Positions 11,148 through 21,939 of a stretch of DNA of 64,000 bases are shown here, in pieces. Source of the stretch: Clarkia xantiana subsp. parviflora (lineage: Eukaryota > Streptophyta > Magnoliopsida > Myrtales > Onagraceae). The DNA is taken from NCBI GenBank assembly GCA_036873135.1, contig JAPTYO010000015.1:2688839-2752838 (forward strand). The letters run 5' to 3'. How positions within the stretch are numbered: position 1 is the stretch's first letter; each line of letters starts with the position of its first letter. The notes below the pieces were generated by a model that saw only the letters and a list, made by a program, of their open reading frames with translations, did no database searches and was not told the DNA's origin. The translations under genes and the position numbers were made by a program.

Positions 11148-11739
11148 TGTAAGCATATGGTCATGGTTGCCGTAATTGGTAGTCCATAATATGTATAATT
11201 TACCTAATAAACTTGGGTAAATGTCACATTAGGGTAATTGGGCTAGACCCAAATCCCAATTGGCATAGGAGGCCCAAAATTAGGCCTCCCTGATACATAG
11301 GCCGGCAGAAACATTAGTGAGGGGTAAAGTGGACTTTTTTCCACTTTACTCCTCCTATAAATAAGAGGTGTTAGGGAATATTTTAGGGTTAATCATAATT
11401 CCCTCACAATAGTGTTTTAGAGAGAAAACCCTCCTCCCACACTAGCAAGGGCCAAACCATATTACACCTAGGTGTGCCAAATTACTTTCGAGCAACTCTC
11501 CGAAGATATGTCCCCGTGCCAAGAATTGATCTGAGGCTTTGCTGTTGAACTAACACCAAGTAGGGCTTCTTTCAAAAGAACCTCTACGGGTTCCGTCCGG
11601 TGGATCGAGAACACCCTCGTACAAAGGATCTTGGACTACGGTAATTGTTGAGGTATGTGTAACTCTTCTGCTGCATAATTTCGATTACATGCACGTACCA
11701 TGTTTTGTGTTTCCGTAGTGATTACTCACCGTAATCTAA
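11148..11739 (+). repeat. Cop2 3' LTR
   Basis: Starts TGTAAGCATATGG after the polypurine tract and ends at GTAATCTAA, lacking the final CA. It contains the stem-loop AGTGGAC-TTTT-TTCCACT at 11328-11345 (one mismatch) followed by TATAAATA at 11356-11363. It is closest to the LTR at 32853-33453. Confidence 0.85.
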
Positions 11740-12027
11740 AAACTAAATCTATCAATAATATCTTTAATCCCTATAATTTAGCTAGATATATTGATAGTTA
11801 TATATTTCTATATATTTAATGTGAACCTATCCATATATTTTCAATTATAGATATATTGTTACCTTCAATAAAAATTAAAATATGGTAAATAATAATCTTA
11901 AAAATTTCAGCCGAAACTTTTAACTTGGTGCCTAAGAAATTAAAAATTTTACCTTGTAAGTCTCATTAGGGTTCGGCCGAAAAACACCAAATTGGAAACA
12001 ATTGGTTAAATTTCAAGATCAATTTCA
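11740..12027 (-). other. Cop1 leader fragment between Cop2 and Cop3
   Basis: AT-rich minus-oriented leader (CTAAATCTATCAATAATA, later AGGGTTCGGCCGAAA), continuing at 20302 on the far side of Cop3. No gene. Confidence 0.65.
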
Positions 12028-12578
12028 TGTTGGATTACGGGGACGTAATACTACGGAATGCTAAACTTGTACTAGTAAGTAATCTAATTCCGCAGCGGAA
12101 TAATGTACACATACCTCAACAGCTTTCCTTCCCAAGAACGTTTAAGAGGGACTTCTGATCCTCCGGTCGGAACCCGTACAAGTTCTTTGTGAGAAAAAGT
12201 TCTACACGGTATAAGCTCCACAACAAATCCTCTGATTGATTCTTCAACGAGGACAGAACCTCGGACTGATGTGCACCGAAAATCTCAACTAAAGGTGAGA
12301 GGGTTTCTCTCAAGTTCCTCAATGGAGGGACTTATTAATTTGATAGATGTGTTAAACCCCTTAGGAGACCCCCTATATATAGCATTGGTGGAGTGGACAA
12401 AAGTCCACTCCAACCAATGTGGTACATGGTTCGGCCGAACCATGTTAATTAAGGGGGAGGCCCAAATTTGGGCCTCCCATGTCAGTTAGGGATTGGGTCT
12501 TGGCCCATTTAACCTAATGTGACAATTACCTATTTAACTTAGGTAATTTCCTTAACATTGACGTGCTACCAATTACGG
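12028..12578 (-). repeat. Cop3 3' LTR, outer end deleted
   Basis: Starts TGTTGGATTACGGGGACG. It runs to AATTACGG and then jumps to AATAGGAGGGTGCC of the 3' region, so the last part of the LTR (CACCATATGCTAACA in other copies) and the adjoining polypurine tract are missing. Stem-loop at 12392-12409 with AGTGGAC and GTCCACT arms. Confidence 0.85.
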
Positions 12579-13678
12579 AATAGGAGGGTGCCTGTTAATG
12601 TATTGTTATCCAATAGCATCAACATTTCAGTCTTCAGTCATTGTCTCCGTCTCCGAATATTTCATACGAGGTTTGCTGTGCAACCGGCGGATACGACAGG
12701 CATCGTGCTACTCATCTGTTAGGACTGTTGTAGCGCCTGCAGAACGTTGATTCCCTTTCGTAAATCAATCCTGTCAAAAATAAAATATATACCGCATTGT
12801 ATCCTTGGTCAACTGATAATTCTCCAAATGCCTAGTTTTCCACATGGGAATACTTCTCCAGGGCATCCGTACAAGTGTTCACAACCTTGAACTAATATCC
12901 GGTTGGTGGCCACCTAGTGAACACAAGAGTCGGTGAATTATAGATGAACATGACCATCCTCATCGCTTATACCCTTTGTCTAACTCAACCGGTTTCCAAA
13001 GACGTGGTCACTTGTCCGTTTTCTTTGGCTCTACGCTCGTACACCGGGAAGCGAACATTGAGCTAGACTTTAAGTATAAGTTTTGAGTCCGAGAGGATAC
13101 TTTGGGTGACTCTTCATAAGACACCCGGGATCAATCACACGCTCAAGGTGAAGAAGTATGCGCCCTTTGAATCACAAGGATTCTAGCTAGCACAACCGAG
13201 CATGACCCCGTGGTCGAACATGGCACGCGTAGTATGAAGCACGCATCGATAGCACACCTGGACAAGCCAGGGGTGGGATATGTCAATCATGCTATCGCAG
13301 AGTCTTTCACCTGGCCCTGAATGTGATTTTAATGATGGACAGAGTCCAACACGGCGATTTTACAAAATGAAGATTAAGTCATGCTATAAGCGTGACCAAG
13401 TTTTCTTTTCGTTTAACCAGGTCTTAGCCAATGTTGTTGTGGTAGAGGTTTCCCTCTCCTACAAGATGACCGTGCCTGTGTGACGAGACAAGGTTCACAT
13501 CCGACATAATTTTGGTGGAAGAGTTTTACATCTTCCTACGACTTAGTTTATAGACCGAAAAATCCGATCTTATTTATCATTATGACGTCGATAGATCATA
13601 TAATTAATTTGCAATTCTTTTATTCAATTGAAATATTATTTCAAATGTCAAAATTCCATCACTCATACAAGCCACTTA
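12579..13678 (-). other. Cop3 3' untranslated region
   Basis: Homologous to the 3' regions of the other copies. The antisense frame seen elsewhere is disrupted here. No gene. Confidence 0.6.
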
Positions 13679-15790
13679 TTAAGCCCTACGTAATCCAAGC
13701 AGTTTTACGTGCTTTTCGAAAATTTCTCTACGTAATGGCTTAATTAATGGGTCTGCGACCATATTGTCTGTGGACAAGTATTCTAAAGTGATTATATTGT
13801 CATCCACGACAGATTTGACATAATTTTATTTCATATCAATGTGTTTGGTCCTACTATGGTACTTTGGATTCTTAACTGCTGCAATGGCCGCCTGACTGTC
13901 GGAGTATACCTTCACAGATTTGCTCTTCTTGTCAGTGCCAATTAATGCAGTAAGAAGCCTTTTCAGCCAAACTGCTTCTTGTGCGTTTTTGGAAAGGGCA
14001 ACGAATTCTGATTCCATAGTGGAAAGCGCGACACATGATTGCTTCTTGCTTACCCATGATATGGCAGCATCAGCAAGGAGGAAAACTCCCCCTGTGGCGG
14101 ACTTACGATCGTCCGGATCGCCACCGAGGTCGGGGTCACTATAACCAGTCAATTCGATTTGCCTTCCCTTATAGAACAGAACATAGTCGGCAGTACCTTT
14201 CAGATATCTTATAATTCGTTTTACGGCCTTTAAATGTTGATAGCCAAGATCTAATTGGAATCTTCCTACTAGGCCCACAGCGTAACAGATGTCTGGCAGA
14301 GTACATAGCATTGCGTACATTAAACTTCCTACCATGCTTAGATACTCTGCATTCTTCATCTGTTCATGCTCTAGCTGGTTCTTCGGGCCATCACGCTTCG
14401 ACAGCGCGCACCCGAACACAACCGACGCATCCACGGGTTTAGCATCGAGCATTATGAATCTTTTCAACAGTTTGTTGATATATGATTCTTGAGATTGACA
14501 CAATCTCCGGGCGGCACGATTTCGGGCAATTTTAATGCCTAAGATGTACGTGGCCTCTCCCATGTCTTTCATCTCGAATGCTGATGATAACCAGGACTTT
14601 GATTTGTTCATGAAACTCACATCGTTTGCAGCAATGAGTATGTCATCTACGTATAACGTTATGATGACATATTTAGACCCGGAGGTCTTGGTGTAAACGC
14701 AAGGATCCTCGTGAAGGTTCACAAATCCGTTTCCGACGATTTCCTCGTGGAACTGCGATACCATTGCCGAGACGATTATTTAAGACCATAAATAGATCTT
14801 TGGAGTTTGCAAACTTTACGTTGTTTGCCAGGAGTAATAAAACCCTCTGGCTGCTCCATATAGATGTCTTCCTCCAGGTTTCCATGGAGAGATGCGGTCT
14901 TTAACATCCATTTGATGCAGGCTCGTGATCGAGGCTTGCAATAAGGGCAAGGATGGCCCTAACTGTGGTGTAACGCACAGTTGGTGAGTATGTTTCATCA
15001 AAGTCCTCTCCGTGAATTTGGGTATATCCTTTCGCAATAGTTCGAGTTTTGTACCACTCAAATTTTCTATCAGTAGTGAATTATCAAATTTCACTTTCTA
15101 GCTCTGTGGTTAGCAGGTAAATCAACTGGAGACCAAAACCGAATACGTTCTAACTTAGGCATTTTCATCCTCCATTGTTTTCCTCTATTCCGACGTTTGA
15201 GGTTCTTCCAATACTTGCTGAACCGTCACTGGTTCGTGAACGAATGTCTCACTTGATGGGATACTTCTTAAAAGAAGTTCGTTGCCTTAGACTATGTCTA
15301 GGCTCGATAATCTCATCTTGAGTCTGATCGTTATTCCCACTCAGAATAATGCTTCTTTTCAGAGCATTACTCCCACTGGGAACAATGGCGGTGCTAGAAA
15401 ATTTGGTCTACAACTTTCTCATAATGACCTCTTGGTCTCAGGATTTTACCTGCGAGATTTATTCCTTGATCACTAGAATCTGGAATCAAGTTAGTCATTT
15501 CCTCCCACTAGGAATAATGGGCGGTTGCGACGACTATTGGATTTTCATCCAATGATTCAACATTATGATTATCATGTCCGACTTGATTCGCATTAACATT
15601 TAGTGATGATTATGTGAGGAGGAGTGAGCCCTCCCATTGGATTTATTATGAGAACGTTTCCATCATCATTTACCATGTCATTCACTAATGCATTCACTAA
15701 TGCTATATCATTCTCCCACTCGAAGTAAGTGGGACCTGAGAATCTTCGTTATCCATTTTTATCCGATCAGTACTTTTAATTCGTTTCGTT
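13679..15790 (-). pseudogene. Cop3 copia RT-RNase H (broken)
   Basis: The longest clean piece is 312 codons at 13826-14764: HEEIVGNGFVNLHEDPCVYT, the catalytic TLYVDDILIAAND, LGIKIARNR, then RNase H with SDPDLGGDPDDRKSATGG, SWVSKKQSCVALSTMESEF, KVYSDSQAAIAAVKNPKYHS. A stop after KHIDMK replaces the Tyr seen elsewhere; the rest of the tail (ADPLIKPLRREIFEKHVK) runs to a stop at 13679-13681. The N-terminal RT part (14816-15250) is in other frames. In the RNase H motif SDADHGG, Ala and His are replaced by Pro and Leu. The PSG-type linker spans about 15290-15790. Confidence 0.85.
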
Positions 15791-17645
15791 CCGCAAAGTA
15801 TTGGAAGTCCATCCTCAAATTTCTATAATGTGTCATGTTCGATCACGTTACCATTAATCCAAGCTAATTTTAAACTTGTATCTTTTAAGAGTAGACCATA
15901 CTCTTAATAAATACTTGTTTAATGTGCAAATTAATGCTACTTTATGATAAGGTTTCACCCGTATCATTTCTTAGCTTTTTAAGGTAACGCTCCAACCGAT
16001 CTTATTAGAACATAGTGTTACATTAATATGAATCAACTTAATTTCATCCCGTAGGAACAATTAATGTTGAATAATGTAATTTTAAACTATGTTTCTCGAA
16101 GTATTTAATGATATGATTGCTTAGCCAAACTTTTCGTTCAAGGCTTATAGTGGGAGTGTCGTTTTGCTAACTACTTCCTTTCGTTTGTTAACTCATACAG
16201 AGACTTATCCACCTTACGGGCTATGCATTTAAGCTTCTCGCGTTAATGCCATAGTTGACGTCTCACTAGATTCTAACTATAGTAATCATCATTGAGTTAT
16301 TTCCAAAGGATTATAAACGAAAATTCAGCATTCATTTATTAAAACACTACATTATTAAATTTGTACTTCAAAACGATGTGTTCTGTCTTTCGAGGTACAC
16401 GCGCGTACGGCACATAAAACGAGTTTTATCCCGTGGTTTAAATCGTTTCGTTTCCAAATTTAATTTAATCGGTTTTGAACATGTTTAATCATTACGCAAA
16501 TAATTATTTTAAATGGAGTACTAACAAATAAGAATTACTAAATCTTTCGATCTATCTACGCAATCGATGGGTATATTCAGTTCAGTTGTCCTGACTGAGA
16601 TGACGGAGCATGTGTGTCGTTTCATTTTATTCATCCACACCTTCCTGGCCGAAATTTTGGTCCTAACCTGTAGGTTTTTATTTTTGTTTCGGATCGTTCT
16701 CGTTCAACCTAGACGTTAAATTGATAAGTAAATTGAGCTTCGAATCGAGCAACAATTACTTTATTAAATAATATGAATCTCAAAATGACCAAAATTTTAG
16801 AAACGAACAACGAACGATAAATGAAAATGGTATAGTTCTTGATCTGAAGTTTAAATATTTGATCCATGATTCTGGCGCATATAGTCAAGAACTTTGAGTC
16901 ATGTTGAACATCTCGTCTGAGTAAATTCACGAGTGAATCACTTCAAATGATCTGTGTCCGTATAAAACATTTTACAGCTTCATACACATGACCTACGAGG
17001 CGTATTTGAGACACACTTTATCAACGGGGTTTAACCCGCCGGTTTATCGTATAGGACTTATTCGGTCCAGTTCTCTTCTTGCTATGCGGATCACAGTTCA
17101 CTTCTTTCGAACTCACTATGGTGAGCAGATTAGGTTCTTTACTGCTGTGGTTACTGTATTTGATTAGGCTCAAGGTTATTGAGTCCTGTCAATATCAGAC
17201 AACCATGTACATCCTTTCCATGTTGACCTTCCATCATGAAGACCCAATGCGGGTTTTACGCCGACGTCCATGGAAGGAGAGAAGATCATCTCATTCAACC
17301 GAAACATTTCTAGCGTTTGCATCCTTGCTTCCACCGAGGCGGTTGCGAAGGAATACTAAGATATAACATTGTCTGGTTCCAATTGAAGTCTTCTTCAACC
17401 CCTTTTTACCAAGGTCGAATGTATCACCATATATGCGTTCAGATCATCAAAGAACCTACTCCAATTCTTGGGGAAACAAATTATCACATTCATTTCTCAT
17501 TGTCCAAATCATACAGATTACTATATTCATCTGTAGTTGTCCTCTCCACTTTTCGGAATCGTAGTGGAGAGTTCAACACACTCTCCAATTTTATTCATCA
17601 TAATTAATACCATCACGATTGCGTGTAATATCAAATTGCACTAAT
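15791..17645 (-). pseudogene. Cop3 spacer and remains of gag type B
   Basis: From 15791 to about 16950 I see only AT-rich spacer. Between about 17300 and 17645 the minus strand, in shifting frames with many stops, still shows DGINYDE followed by TTDEYSNLYDLDN, matching DGMNYDEW and ETDEYGIPYPYNS of Cop1's gag B. The rest is too decayed to align by eye. Confidence 0.5.
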
Positions 17646-19714
17646 TGAGCCAACTTTCACATTGATGATTATGCAAATCAGTAAGACAATAACATTTTGA
17701 CAGAATTGCACACATCGGATTATCAATTAAGATGTAATACGACAAATAGAGATCCTTCAGTCACTAAACCAAACCGACCGCCAGTAAACCGAGGGAAGGG
17801 GGTGTTGTGTAAAGAGTTCACACTATTGTCGTTTTCAATCCAATAGATTAGTTTTTTTTTAAAATGGTTATTATTTTGCAAATTACCGAAACGGAAATTT
17901 TCAATTACCCGATCTTGGCTTTCCCATGGCCCTTTTTGATTTTGTAAAAATTATCCGATAATTTACGCATGCATATTACTATATCAAGCCATAAACATCG
18001 AACAAACCAAAACAACATGCTTACGCGTCATGCGTTTAATGTTCCTTAGCATACATAATTCTACTTAAAGTAAATTATCACGTGCTTTCATTCATGAACA
18101 TTCTAGCATACATGTCAAATATGCAACTTCCGCATACATCATGCTTAATTGGCGACTGGTATTTTCAGTTTTAAAAACGTTTTTAAAATATTAGGGGCTG
18201 ACTTGCAATTCATGCTTACAATCAATCATGCGAAATTTCTAGACATGAAATCTATGCAATTTCAATCAGCATAGCATGTCTATCCAATTGCACGTACCAT
18301 ATATTTAAATTCCAGAGCTGAATGCTCGCAATTTATTATCCAGCTAGCTTGACAAGTCAAGACGACAGTTCTAATATATGTTGCAGAAAGTAAACAATTG
18401 CAATTCAGCCCACTAATTTAATCCAGTCCAAAAAACATGCATATCCGAGATCCATCCCCATAATCATAACCAGGTATTAGCGTTTGATCCGAAAACGTGT
18501 TAAAACGTAAACCCTAAGAGCACTGTTTAGGTTAACTTTTTAAAGTTCGAAAACATTTTGAATTTAAAATTTGACATCCTATTTTATTGAACATATAAAT
18601 TTCCGAAAAATTTTAAAATTTGGTTCGGTCCAATTTAAAATCCTGTCTGAGTCGGTCTAATTTTAAAAATCCAGTTTGGTCCGAAACGGTTCATAAAATA
18701 AGATTGTGGTTCGGTTCATCACTCGAAACCGGTTCGGTTTAGATTCACTTAGTTACTTTGGTCCGACCCGACCCGACTAGGTCGACCCGATTAAGAAAAC
18801 CCGGATTGGTTTAACCCGTCCCGGCTTTGCAAATTGGACCGGCCTTGATAAACCCATAGGGTTCGGCCGAAACATTTCTTTTGGGCTAAATAGAGTTTTA
18901 AAGTCCACTAAAAACTTAACTTAGTCCAGAAGAAACATTAATTATGTAAAATAATTTCCAATATGGCTAATACATATATAAAATTCGGCACTTAAATATT
19001 ATTAATATATATAAATATTGTCAAGATTATATCTTTAAGATGTAAATCAATTAACAATATAAGTATATATATATAATTTTCGGCTAAATTTATATATATT
19101 GTCAAATATATATTTAGGGATAAAATATATAGACAATATATATTCTTAATCTTTTTAAGTAACCAAATCCTATCAAAATATCTTTATCCCTATCTTTTAG
19201 GTAAATATATTGATAGTTTATATATTTTACTATATAATGTGAATCATTCCTTATCTTTCCAACTTATAGATATATTGTCTCCTTTTAATAAAATTAAAAT
19301 ATGTTAAAAAATATATCTATTATATTAGGCCGGCCGAAATTTTACTACTTGCACCCTAAGAAATTAATATTTTTTACCTAAAACACCCCTAGTGTTTTCG
19401 GCACAAACATGGAAAATTGAAAAAGTTGTCAAATTTTAAGATCAAACTATAACTTGATCATTAATCCAAAAAGTGTTCTTGATAAAACTCATCGTGTTCT
19501 TGAAGATCATGAACATCAAACTCAAATTCAAACCTAAAATTCGGTTTTGATCTATAAAAACATGTAAATTCCGAAAATTTTAAGTTTTTAAAGATCAAAC
19601 ACATGATTTCTTGTTTAAATTTTCGGAAATACCTTGGTGTTCATAAACATAAAATGTCGGTTTTTCAAGGTTCAAGAACATCGGTTTATCAAAAATTTAA
19701 GAACTCCTAACCTT
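17646..19714 (-). other. Cop3 leader, no gene
   Basis: About 2 kb of leader between gag and the primer site. It contains a tract rich in GGTTCGGTCC-like words (about 18620-18860) and an AT-rich TATA-repeat part (about 18960-19330). Both recur in the leaders of Cop6 and Cop7. Confidence 0.6.
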
Positions 19715-19726
19715 GCTCTGATACCA
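19715..19726 (-). promoter_or_regulatory. Cop3 primer binding site (tRNA-iMet)
   Basis: GCTCTGATACCA is the reverse complement of TGGTATCAGAGC, the plant initiator-Met tRNA primer site, one base inside the 5' LTR. Confidence 0.9.
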
Positions 19727-19727
19727 C

Positions 19728-20301
19728 CGTTGGATTACGAGGACGTAATATTACAGAACGCTAAACGTGTACTAGTAAGTAATCTAATTACGCAGCGAAA
19801 TAATGTACACATACCTCAATAGCTTTCCTGCCCAATAACTTTGTGGAGGGAGTTCTGATCCTCCGGTCGGAATCTGTACAAGTTCTTCGTGAGAAGAAGT
19901 TCTACGTGGTATAAGCTCCACAGCAAATCCTCTGATCGATTCTTCAACGGGGACAGAACCTCGGACTGATGTGCACCGAAAATCTCAACTAAGGATGAGA
20001 GGGGTTCTCTCAAGTTCCCTTTTGGAGGGACTTATTAATTTGATAGATGTGTTAAACCAATTAGGAGACCCCCTATATATAGCATTGGTGGAGTGGACAA
20101 AAGTCCACTCCAACCAATGTGGTACATGGTTCGGCCGAACCATGTTAATTAAGGGGGAGACCCAATTTTGGGCCTCCCATGTCAATTAGGGATAGGGTCT
20201 TGGCCCAATTAACCTAATGTGACAATTACCTAATAAACTTAGGTAATTTACTTAACATTGACGGGCTACCAATTACGGCGCCACGTCACCACATGCTAAC
20301 A
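19728..20301 (-). repeat. Cop3 5' LTR
   Basis: Starts CGTTGGATTACG (first base mutated from T) and ends ACATGCTAACA. It contains TATATATA at 20074-20081 (minus-sense promoter) and a stem-loop at 20092-20109 on its upstream side. Confidence 0.9.
20074..20109 (-). promoter_or_regulatory. Cop3 LTR core promoter: TATA box plus stem-loop
   Basis: TATATATA at 20074-20081 and, 10 bp upstream in element sense, a perfect 7-bp stem AGTGGAC/GTCCACT with a 4-base loop (TTTT in element sense). The pair is conserved in all LTRs of the family. Confidence 0.55.
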
Positions 20302-20517
20302 CTTGAATCCAATGTTTGATTTTGGTAAAAATCCACTTATTCTTGAAGATCGTGAACATCAAATTTTACTAAGAACATCATGAAATTTTCGGCCCTAACA
20401 ATTAAAAAAATCAGAAATTTTAAATTTTCATTCTTTAATATTTCGACCATCACCTTTAAAAATCAATAAAACCAATTTATCAAAATCAAGAACTTCTAAC
20501 ACTGGCTCTGATACCAC
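20302..20517 (-). other. Cop1 leader end with primer binding site
   Basis: Continuation of Cop1's leader right of Cop3. The primer site GCTCTGATACCA (tRNA-iMet complement) is at 20505-20516, one base from the LTR. Confidence 0.8.
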
Positions 20518-21117
20518 TGTTGGGTTACGGGGTTGACCACTACGGAAACATAAACAAGACACATGCTTGTAATCAGAATTACGCAGTGAAAGATGTGCAC
20601 ATACCTTAAACCCTTTTCGTAGTCCCAAGGATCATGCTGAGGGAGTTCGCGATCCACCGGACGGAACCCGTAGAAGTTCTTGTTAAGGAAGTCCTACGCG
20701 GTATTAGCTCCACAGCAAAAGCCCTGATCGATTCTTGGTAGGGACGGATCTCCGGAGTGATTTGCTCCCCAGTAAATTGGCACACCCTTGGTGGTGCTAT
20801 ATGGTTCGGCCGAAACAAGCTATAGGGAGGAGGGTTTTTCTCTAAAATCACTACTTAGGAGGGATTTTGAATTACCCTTAAGAAAACCCTAATACCCCTT
20901 ATTTATAGGAGGAGCAAAGTGGACAAAAGTCCACTTTGCCCATAACACCAAGTTTCGGCCGGTCATGTATAAAGGAGACCCAATATTTGGGCCTCTCGTG
21001 TCAATTGGGATTTGGGTTAAGCCCAACTACCCTAATGTGACATTTACCCAATTTCTTAGGTAGCACATATATATTAATGGGCTCCTAATTACAGCGTCCA
21101 ATCTCCATATGCTAACA
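20518..21117 (-). repeat. Cop1 5' LTR
   Basis: 600 bp from TGTTGGGTTACGGGG to CATATGCTAACA. Promoter TATAAATA (minus sense) at 20900-20907 and a perfect AGTGGAC-loop-GTCCACT stem at 20918-20935. It is followed by AATAC, the presumed right target duplication. Confidence 0.9.
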
Positions 21118-21939
21118 AATACTTCTACAAGGCATCCGCACAAGTATTCACAACCTTCAACTAATATCCGGTTGGTGGCCACCTAGTGAATACAAGAGTC
21201 AGTGAATTACAGGTGATCTTGACCATCCCCATTGCTCATACCCTTAGTAAAACTCAACCGGTTTTAAAAGTCGTGGTAACTTGGTCTTTTTCTTCAGCAC
21301 TGCGCTCATACGCTGGGAAGCAAACATTGAGCCTGATCTTAGGTATGAGTTATGAGTCCATGAGGATACTTCGGGTGCCTCTTCTTTAGGCTCCCGTGAT
21401 CAATCAGACGCTCGAGATGAAGAAGTTTGCGCCCGTCCGAATCGTGAGGATTCTATCTAGCACAACCGAGCATGACCCAGTGGTCGTACGTGGCACGCGT
21501 CGATAGCATACCCAAACATCGTCAGGTGTGGGATATGTAAACGATTCTATCGCAGACTTTCATCTGGCCCAGAATGTGGTTAATGAAGAACAAAGTTCAT
21601 CTCCGGCGATGTTCAAAAATGAAGATCATATCGTTTTACACAGAAACCAAATGATCGTTTTGCATAACCAAGTTTCCTAACTGGTTCTTAGCCAGTCTTG
21701 CTACGGAATAGGTCCACCTCTCCTACAAGACGACCGTGACCGTGTTACAAGGCAAGGCCCACATTCGACATAATTTATGCAGAGGATTGCGTCCTCCAAC
21801 GACTTAGTTTATAGACCGAAAATCCGATGTAATCAAACATTATGACGTTGATGAATCATAAACTCAAATTGCAATTCTCTCATTTATCAAAATGTAACTT
21901 TCAAGTCATCAAAATGTTATCACAGATACATGCCCACAT
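21118..21939 (-). other. Cop4 3' untranslated region, truncated
   Basis: Begins inside the conserved segment AATACTTCTCC(AGGG)CATCCGCAC at the Cop1 insertion point. An antisense frame at 21186-21389 carries a variant of the recurring sequence (MSYESMRILRVPL). Confidence 0.65.

Larger units (their letters stand above)
5446..11739 (+). mobile_element. Cop2: copia element, 5' LTR and most of leader lost
   Basis: The plus-strand element keeps the end of its leader, gag A, the spacer, RT-RNase H, the 3' region and a 3' LTR (11148-11739). At about 5445 it is fused head-to-head to Cop1's leader, without an LTR. On the right its LTR ends in CTAA instead of CTAACA and joins Cop1's leader (AACTAAATCTATCAAT) directly. 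Compared with Cop3's leader, about 1.2 kb of Cop1 leader is missing between the two junctions. The simplest reading is insertion into Cop1 followed by deletion of Cop2's 5' half together with that leader part. Confidence 0.7.
12028..20301 (-). mobile_element. Cop3: copia element with both LTRs
   Basis: The minus-oriented element has a 3' LTR at 12028-12578, RT-RNase H at 13679-15250, a decayed gag B region, a long leader, a primer site at 19715-19726 and a 5' LTR at 19728-20301. It lies within Cop1's leader (flanks 11740-12027 and 20302-20517). I cannot see a clean target duplication: the flanks are TTTCA and CTTGA. A small deletion removed the outer end of the 3' LTR and the polypurine tract. 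Confidence 0.8.
1..21117 (-). mobile_element. Cop1: Ty1/copia-type retrotransposon, interrupted by two guests
   Basis: The element is read on the minus strand. Its 3' LTR is at 1-82 (cut by the window edge), its 3' region and RT-RNase H at 83-3290, its gag at 4455-5108, and its leader is broken into 5109-5445, 11740-12027 and 20302-20517. The 5' LTR is 20518-21117. The two LTR ends share the unusual stretch CCAATCTCCATATGCTAACA, which is why I pair them although 20 kb apart. Cop2 and Cop3 sit inside the leader. The right flank (AATAC at 21118) continues in the 3' region of Cop4, so Cop1 inserted into Cop4. The left target duplication lies outside the window. The pairing is inference from sequence similarity. 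Confidence 0.7.

Noticed and set aside
16709..16930. 73-codon minus-strand frame in the Cop3 spacer
   Set aside because: AT-rich, no domain, not conserved in related spacers.
17079..17607. Plus-strand frames of 95-96 codons in Cop3
   Set aside because: They lie opposite the decayed gag B of Cop3 and have no counterpart in other copies.
19715..19726. Short tRNA-like matches near LTRs
   Set aside because: These are primer binding sites complementary to a tRNA 3' end; no cloverleaf is present.
12028..20301. Perfect target duplication for Cop3
   Set aside because: The flanks TTTCA and CTTGA do not match; insertion is supported instead by leader continuity.
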